A stretch of 10,519 bases of DNA, taken from positions 1-10,519 of the forward strand of contig VHCR01000037.1 of the NCBI GenBank assembly GCA_016871655.1. The letters are read 5' to 3'. Numbering within the stretch: the first letter of the stretch is position 1; each line of letters opens with the position of its first letter. Source of the DNA: Verrucomicrobiota bacterium. Lineage in GTDB: Bacteria > Verrucomicrobiota > Verrucomicrobiia > Chthoniobacterales > UBA6821. Below, in pieces: positions 6,952 to 10,519 of the stretch. Under the pieces are notes generated by a model that saw only the letters and a list, made by a program, of their open reading frames with translations, was not told the origin of the DNA and searched no databases. Position numbers and translations under genes: made by a program.

Positions 6952-7632
6952 TTATGAAACTGTTTTTAACCACTTGCCAAACCATCGATACTTGCGCGAC
7001 TTTTTTATCTCTTGACTAAAATAGCGTAATTTTTCTTCCGCTCGTTCAAATTCTTTTTCCCAACTCCAACCAGAATGTGGTTTTTGCCAGGCAATAAAAG
7101 GAGATGGCACCCATATTTTAAACTGATCTTTTCCGAAAAGATTATCAATGTTAGGACGTTTTTCTAGAGGGAGAGGAAGATCATACCAATCTAACAAACG
7201 ATCGTAGGAACTTTGATTGTAAATGATAAAATGTGCAGTTATAGCATCGATGCATTCGATAAGTTCAAGTTGTAGCGACTCTTTTGATTTAAAATCAGTT
7301 GCCAATTTTTTGGGATAGACAAATAAAGCTCCTCCCAAAAAAAGATCCCATCGATTTTTTTCTTGAAGTAGAAATTGTGAAATAGCTGGCCACTCTTTGA
7401 TCGCCTCTCGAGGAACACAGTCATCTTCAATGACAAAAACATAAGGCCACCTTTCCTTTTTAGCACGTGCAATAATCTCAAGATGCGTCATGGTACAACC
7501 AATTTGTTTATGCTCATTCGACATGACGACATAGCGTTCACATTCGATTCCATAAGGCTGAAAAGCTTTCTGCACCTCTTGAAACTGTTCTGGCTTCGAA
7601 TCGAGATTAATAACAAAAGCTTTATTGATCAT
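6952..7632 (-). CDS. Family 25 glycosyltransferase (LPS biosynthesis type)
   Basis: A 226-aa family-25 glycosyltransferase, the family of Haemophilus/Neisseria Lex2B/LgtB-type LPS galactosyl- and glucosyltransferases. The N-terminal MINKAFVINLDSKPEQF contains the family's hallmark first strand (VINLDxxxE). GCTMTHLEII (45-54) matches the usual 'GC-x2-SH' block, and VIEDDCVP (67-74) is the acidic EDD metal/donor site. IAWQKPHSGW near residue 188 is shared with the paralogue at 9682-10293. Length is typical. It likely adds a hexose to a lipid-linked core or O-unit in the cytoplasm. The ATG (7632-7630) overlaps the TGA of glf by 4 bp (ATGA), so translation is coupled to glf, and its stop is 7 bp before the next gene. 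A role using or decorating galactofuranose is only suggested by position. Confidence 0.9.
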   Translation of the reverse strand: MINKAFVINLDSKPEQFQEVQKAFQPYGIECERYVVMSNEHKQIGCTMTHLEIIARAKKERWPYVFVIEDDCVPREAIKEWPAISQFLLQEKNRWDLFLGGALFVYPKKLATDFKSKESLQLELIECIDAITAHFIIYNQSSYDRLLDWYDLPLPLEKRPNIDNLFGKDQFKIWVPSPFIAWQKPHSGWSWEKEFERAEEKLRYFSQEIKKSRKYRWFGKWLKTVS

Positions 7633-8783
7633 AAAATCTGTTCCAATTTTTTAAATTCTGTGAGCGCCATACCAACGACCTGATCCATATTGTAGTAGCG
7701 ATAGGTCCCAAGGCGGCCAATAAAAGAAACGTTTTCTCCAGCATCTGCAAGTTTTTTATAACGTTGATAGAGCGTTGTGGCATCAGCAGCTGGAATCGGG
7801 TAATAGGCCTCTTTGCCAGGCTCATAATCATCGGGATACTCTCGAACGATGGTCGTATTGTTACATTCTTGTCCCGTGGCATGCTTGATTTCAACAATAC
7901 GCGTGAAATTTTCTTCGTTGGGATAGTTTACTTGCATCGCTGGCTGCCAAAAATTTTTCTTTCCACTGATTTTTTCACGAGAGAGAAGTTGCTCGCTCGT
8001 GAACGATTCAGGCTCAAAACGGAGCGATCGATAAGGAAGTGGTCCATAACAATAGTCAAAATAATCATCGATAGCTCCCGTATAGATCATGTGATCAAAA
8101 GTGACCTCTGATAAAATTTCTCGATAATCGGTCTCTAGTTTTAATGTGATCTTGTCCCCACAGGCTTCCACCATTCGTTCAAACATCCGCGTATAACCTT
8201 CTTTGGGAAGCGCCTGGAATTCTTCTCGCAGATAGCGATTATCCCGATTAGTGCGAATAGAAATTCGCCCGCAAACCGAGGCGTCAAGCTCCTTAGGATC
8301 ACGCTTCCATTGTTTGAGCGTGTAACCTTTAAAAAATTTCTCATACAACCCCCAACCGACTTGTGAAACAATCACCTCTTCGGAATTTTTTGGCGATTCG
8401 ATCGGAACTCGATGCTCTGCTAGCCATTGCTCCATTTCCTCACTCGTAGAAGAACGTCCTAAAAATTGTTCAAACGTATTGAGATTGATCGGAAAATTCC
8501 AGTAACGCCCATCATCATACGATAAAATCTCGTAGTTCACCTGATGCCACTCCGTAAACTGAGAAAGATAATCACGAATGAGTGGCGAATTGGTGCGAAA
8601 ATAGTGAGGCCCATAACGGTGAATTAAAACACCAGCATCATCGTAATAGTCGTAGGCATTGCCTCCGAGATGATCACGTCGATCAACGACAAGACTCGCC
8701 TTGCCACATTGAGTTGCTACCCGCTCTGCAAAAGTCAGACCTGAGAATCCACTCCCAACGATGAGATAGTTATAATGTTTCAT
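7629..8783 (-). CDS. glf: UDP-galactopyranose mutase
   Basis: A 384-aa flavoenzyme converting UDP-galactopyranose to UDP-galactofuranose, the activated donor for Galf in surface glycans; cytoplasmic. Visible motifs are the FAD dinucleotide-binding start YLIVGSGFSGLTFAE (6-20), DRRDHLGGNAYD (34-45), RYGPHYFRT (56-64), YWNFPINL (94-101), the active-site tryptophan motif GYTLKQW (153-159), CGRISIRTNRD (171-181), PYRSLRF (250-256) with an arginine expected to bind the diphosphate, and GRLGTYRYYNMDQ (356-368), the conserved C-terminal FAD/substrate segment. Length is slightly above the ~370 aa usual for bacterial Glf. I start at ATG 8783 because the flavin-binding strand begins right there; a longer in-frame extension to 8909 has no family match and runs back through the preceding gene. 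The start overlaps the upstream TGA by 4 bp and its own TGA overlaps the next ATG by 4 bp. Confidence 0.96.
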   Translation of the reverse strand: MKHYNYLIVGSGFSGLTFAERVATQCGKASLVVDRRDHLGGNAYDYYDDAGVLIHRYGPHYFRTNSPLIRDYLSQFTEWHQVNYEILSYDDGRYWNFPINLNTFEQFLGRSSTSEEMEQWLAEHRVPIESPKNSEEVIVSQVGWGLYEKFFKGYTLKQWKRDPKELDASVCGRISIRTNRDNRYLREEFQALPKEGYTRMFERMVEACGDKITLKLETDYREILSEVTFDHMIYTGAIDDYFDYCYGPLPYRSLRFEPESFTSEQLLSREKISGKKNFWQPAMQVNYPNEENFTRIVEIKHATGQECNNTTIVREYPDDYEPGKEAYYPIPAADATTLYQRYKKLADAGENVSFIGRLGTYRYYNMDQVVGMALTEFKKLEQIL

Positions 8784-9676
8784 TTCGTAATCCAGTCGGG
8801 TAGTGGCTTTGAACAAAGAGCCGCTAATAATTGAGCTTTCCAATGAAAAACTCCCAATGCTCGGGCTTCTTTTAACAATGGTTTTAAAATATCCGTGCAG
8901 CGCCGCCAAACTGCTTCATCAAGAGCTGACTTGACGATTTGCTTTTCACTGGGCATCCAGTTTGTTGCAACATGACGCTCAGATGCCCATTTTTTCAGGC
9001 TTCGCTGCGCTAGTTGCCCTCGAAAAATCCGTTTGCTATGTTGCGAGCCATGAGAGGAAGGCCTCCAAATTTTGTCGAGCACCACTGTGTTGCAAAAAGT
9101 AATTTTTTCTAACAACCCGCATTTAATCCAATAGTCACGATCCTCCATTGGCTCATAACCTGTGACAAAGCCACCGACTTTTCCGTGAAGCTCTTTTTTT
9201 ATTAAAGCTGATCCTGGCGTTGCAATCGCACAACGCCAAAAATTTCGCTCCGCACCGTGCGGCGGCTCGCCTGCTGCAAAATCAAACCCATTGAGCCTCG
9301 CCAATTGCGGTGGTTCTCGACGTTCGATAACCATGCCGTAAACGACATTCGCTTGCTGCTGTTTAGCTGTCACCAATAAACTTTCGAGCGCATGAGGCAA
9401 CAATTGATCATCAGCATCTAAAAAAAGTAGCCACTCTCCCACAGCCCGCTCTGCCCCGATATTCCTAGCTCGTGAGACACCTTCGTTTTTAGTGAAAAAA
9501 TATTTTACCCGATCTGCAAACGCCGCTATTACCTTTGCTGTCTCATCCTGACTCCCATTATCGATCACGATAATTTCATGAGGGTCGAGCGTCTGATGCA
9601 AACACGATTGCAACGTCGCTCTTAACGTCTCTTCCGCATTATAAGCCGGGATAATGATGCTGATGGAAGAGTTCAT
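8780..9676 (-). CDS. Family 2 glycosyltransferase
   Basis: A 298-aa GT-A glycosyltransferase. ISIIIPAYNAEETLRATL (5-22) is the classical first strand and helix, VIDNGSQDET (37-46) binds the nucleotide, NEGVSRARNIGAE (64-76) and LLFLDADD (83-90) give the DxD metal site, and EPMEDRDYWIKCGLL (175-189) holds the acidic catalytic-base region seen in family-2 enzymes. A basic C-terminal part with W and K/R residues probably packs on the membrane. As it lies directly before glf with a 4-bp overlap, it is the best positional candidate for a transferase using UDP-Galf, but the sequence itself does not identify the donor. The ATG at 9676 is 5 bp after the previous TAG, with AAGGA about 12 nt upstream, so it can be read by coupling or from a modest ribosome-binding site. 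Confidence 0.93.
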   Translation of the reverse strand: MNSSISIIIPAYNAEETLRATLQSCLHQTLDPHEIIVIDNGSQDETAKVIAAFADRVKYFFTKNEGVSRARNIGAERAVGEWLLFLDADDQLLPHALESLLVTAKQQQANVVYGMVIERREPPQLARLNGFDFAAGEPPHGAERNFWRCAIATPGSALIKKELHGKVGGFVTGYEPMEDRDYWIKCGLLEKITFCNTVVLDKIWRPSSHGSQHSKRIFRGQLAQRSLKKWASERHVATNWMPSEKQIVKSALDEAVWRRCTDILKPLLKEARALGVFHWKAQLLAALCSKPLPDWITK

Positions 9677-9681
9677 CTGTT

Positions 9682-10293
9682 CTATTCTTCCTTTTTTACA
9701 AATGCATTCAATATTTTTTCAGCCTGCATAAAAGAAACGGTACAATCGTTCATCTCTTTTAAAATATCGCTAAAGTGTGGTTTTTGCCAGGCAAGAAAGG
9801 GAGACGTCGTCCATGTTTTGACCTGACTCAGTTGAATAAAAATATCAATTGCCGGCTTATGTTCAAGAGGCATAGCCCACCATTCGTGCCAGGCCAATAA
9901 TCGGTCGTAAGAGGATTGATGATAAATCATGAAGTGTGCCGCAAGAGGAAGAACTCCTTCAACCACGGTAAGATCAGAGGCTAAAGTCGCAATTTTTTTG
10001 AGAGGGTGTATGAAAATCACTCCTCCAAAAAAAACATCCCAATGCTCTTGTGTTTGCTCGAGGAATGCAGCAACTAACGGCCACTGTTTCATGGCTTCAC
10101 AAGGAATGGCGTCATCTTCTAACACCATCACATAAGGCCAACCTTTTTCTTTAGCCCGAGCAATCAGTGTGAGATGACTCAAAGTGCACCCGAGAGCACC
10201 CCGTTCATGTTGAATCGCCGAAAAGCGTTCACAATCGATGCCAAACGGTTTAAAAGCTCGTTTCACTTCCTTAAAAAATTGGTAGTGCAACAA
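9682..10293 (-). CDS. Family 25 glycosyltransferase lacking the N-terminal strand (probably 5'-truncated)
   Basis: This open frame is a close paralogue of the glycosyltransferase at 6952-7632: FKEVKRAFKPFGIDCERF aligns with FQEVQKAFQPYGIECERY, LGCTLSHLTLIARAKEKGWP with the same block, LEDDAIP (58-64) with IEDDCVP, and TSPFLAWQKPH with PSPFIAWQKPH. It lacks the first ~10 residues, including the family-defining VINL strand. Only seven codons precede the TTG at 10293 before an in-frame TGA (10315-10317), and neither they nor the other two frames encode that strand. The first in-frame ATG falls at about residue 55, just before the EDD motif. A GAGG lies 19 nt before the TTG, too far for good initiation. 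The catalytic EDD and the rest are intact, with no internal stops, so loss is either recent or the frame is translated from a non-ATG codon. Probably a 5' truncation; activity doubtful. The next gene starts 5 bp downstream. Confidence 0.75.
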   Translation of the reverse strand: MLHYQFFKEVKRAFKPFGIDCERFSAIQHERGALGCTLSHLTLIARAKEKGWPYVMVLEDDAIPCEAMKQWPLVAAFLEQTQEHWDVFFGGVIFIHPLKKIATLASDLTVVEGVLPLAAHFMIYHQSSYDRLLAWHEWWAMPLEHKPAIDIFIQLSQVKTWTTSPFLAWQKPHFSDILKEMNDCTVSFMQAEKILNAFVKKEE

Positions 10294-10384
10294 TTCGTCT
10301 GTAAATTGGTTTCCTCAGGTCTTTTTGATTTCAGTACTTCTGTCTCTTATTAGAGGTGGAGTTGTCAGATAACTGGAGGTAGGC

Positions 10385-10420
10385 ATGAAGCCTTACGAGC
10401 ACCCCATGGGGTGCTCGTAA
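10385..10420 (+). other. Possible 11-codon leader ORF overlapping the palindrome
   Basis: On the plus strand GGAGG (10375-10379) stands 5 nt before ATG 10385, ideal Shine-Dalgarno spacing, followed by MKPYEHPMGCS and TAA (10418-10420). Most of the frame is inside the 36-bp palindrome. This arrangement resembles a leader peptide over an attenuator hairpin, or the start of a gene interrupted by the palindrome. The frame is too short to exclude chance. Confidence 0.25.
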
Positions 10421-10424
10421 GGCT
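10389..10424. repeat. Perfect 36-bp palindrome
   Basis: The 17-bp arm AGCCTTACGAGCACCCC (10389-10405), the central AT, and the exact complement (10408-10424) form an uninterrupted perfect palindrome centred on CCATGG. It is GC-rich against an AT-rich background. Neither side is followed by a T-run: plus continues CGGCCAAGAG and minus continues TCATGCCTACC. It is therefore not a standard intrinsic terminator, though a strong RNA hairpin or DNA cruciform could still block transcription. It lies 96 bp upstream of the truncated family-25 gene and could equally be a dispersed repeat or a protein-binding site. Confidence 0.9.
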
Positions 10425-10483
10425 CGGCCAAGAGTGGTTAGATTAAGTTTGAAAAATAACTACTAACTACCTCAAACCATCTC

Positions 10484-10519
10484 ATGACCGAACACACTGA
10501 TACTACCTTTTCTAAAGAT
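10484..10519 (+). CDS. Possible start of a divergent gene (partial)
   Basis: ATG 10484 opens a plus-strand frame reading MTEHTDTTFSKD to the window edge; an in-frame TAA at 10457-10459 prevents an earlier start. There is no Shine-Dalgarno sequence and only 12 codons are visible. The opposite strand is also open here from the edge to a TAA at 10438-10440 (26 codons), which could be the end of an upstream gene of the operon. I cannot decide between the two, or neither. Confidence 0.2.
   Translation, partial: MTEHTDTTFSKD

Larger units (their letters stand above)
10294..10519. other. Upstream non-coding stretch before the cluster
   Basis: This 226-bp interval lies before the first recognisable gene of the minus-strand operon. 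It holds the 36-bp palindrome, the short plus-strand ORF described separately, and two tandem TAACTAC heptamers (10457-10470). I find no convincing sigma-70 promoter for either strand: on the minus strand TAATCT and TAATAA could serve as -10 boxes but have no acceptable -35 at 16-18 bp. No tRNA-like fold was seen. It may contain the operon promoter or a rearrangement junction. Confidence 0.5.

Noticed and set aside
8784..8909. A 42-residue N-terminal extension of Glf
   Set aside because: It lies wholly within the upstream glycosyltransferase gene in another frame; the FAD-binding strand begins right after ATG 8783, which overlaps the upstream TGA in the usual ATGA manner.
10389..10424. Calling the 36-bp palindrome an intrinsic terminator
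   Set aside because: Neither flank has the run of T expected after a terminator hairpin.

Overview
The window is a surface-polysaccharide gene cluster from a moderately AT-rich bacterium. Every convincing gene lies on the minus strand, so transcription runs from high to low coordinates. The content (UDP-galactopyranose mutase, two family-25 LPS-type glycosyltransferases, two multi-membrane GT-C-like proteins, an AlgI-like O-acyltransferase) fits a Gram-negative making a galactofuranose-containing, O-acylated LPS/O-antigen or exopolysaccharide. No rRNA, tRNA or phylogenetic marker gene is present, so I do not name a taxon. Long A-runs on the plus strand (T-runs in the coding strand) and weak or absent Shine-Dalgarno sequences at most starts are typical of the window.

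Layout in transcription order: a 226-bp upstream stretch (10294-10519) with a perfect 36-bp palindrome and no convincing gene; a family-25 glycosyltransferase lacking its first ~10 residues (9682-10293); a family-2 glycosyltransferase (8780-9676); glf (7629-8783); an intact family-25 glycosyltransferase (6952-7632); a 728-aa membrane protein (4758-6944); a 438-aa GT-C-like membrane glycosyltransferase (3421-4737); a family-2 glycosyltransferase (2475-3377); a glycosyltransferase-like protein (1550-2464); an AlgI-type MBOAT O-acyltransferase (112-1539); and the start of another membrane protein running off the left edge (1-109). Stop-to-start distances are -4, -4, 2, 5, 7, 10, 10, 20 and 43 bp, so the set reads as a single operon with translational coupling. 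No terminator is visible inside it. No gap exceeds 300 bp.

Likely joint role: Glf makes UDP-Galf; the four or five cytoplasmic glycosyltransferases build a glycan; the GT-C-like proteins add sugars from lipid carriers on the far side of the membrane; the MBOAT protein O-acylates the product.

Three structures are not explained by ordinary gene content. (1) A 144-bp palindromic element (5869-6012) with 18-bp perfect inverted ends sits in frame inside the 728-aa gene and adds exactly 48 hydrophilic codons between membrane segments, resembling the protein-coding palindromic elements known from Rickettsia. (2) A 7-bp tandem repeat (coding strand STARCCT, preceded by TTTTTCC) occupies three consecutive gene junctions, and at two of them it supplies the last residues and stop codon of the upstream gene. 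(3) A 36-bp perfect palindrome without a T-tract lies upstream of the truncated glycosyltransferase, overlapping an 11-codon ORF with the strongest Shine-Dalgarno sequence I noticed in the window.
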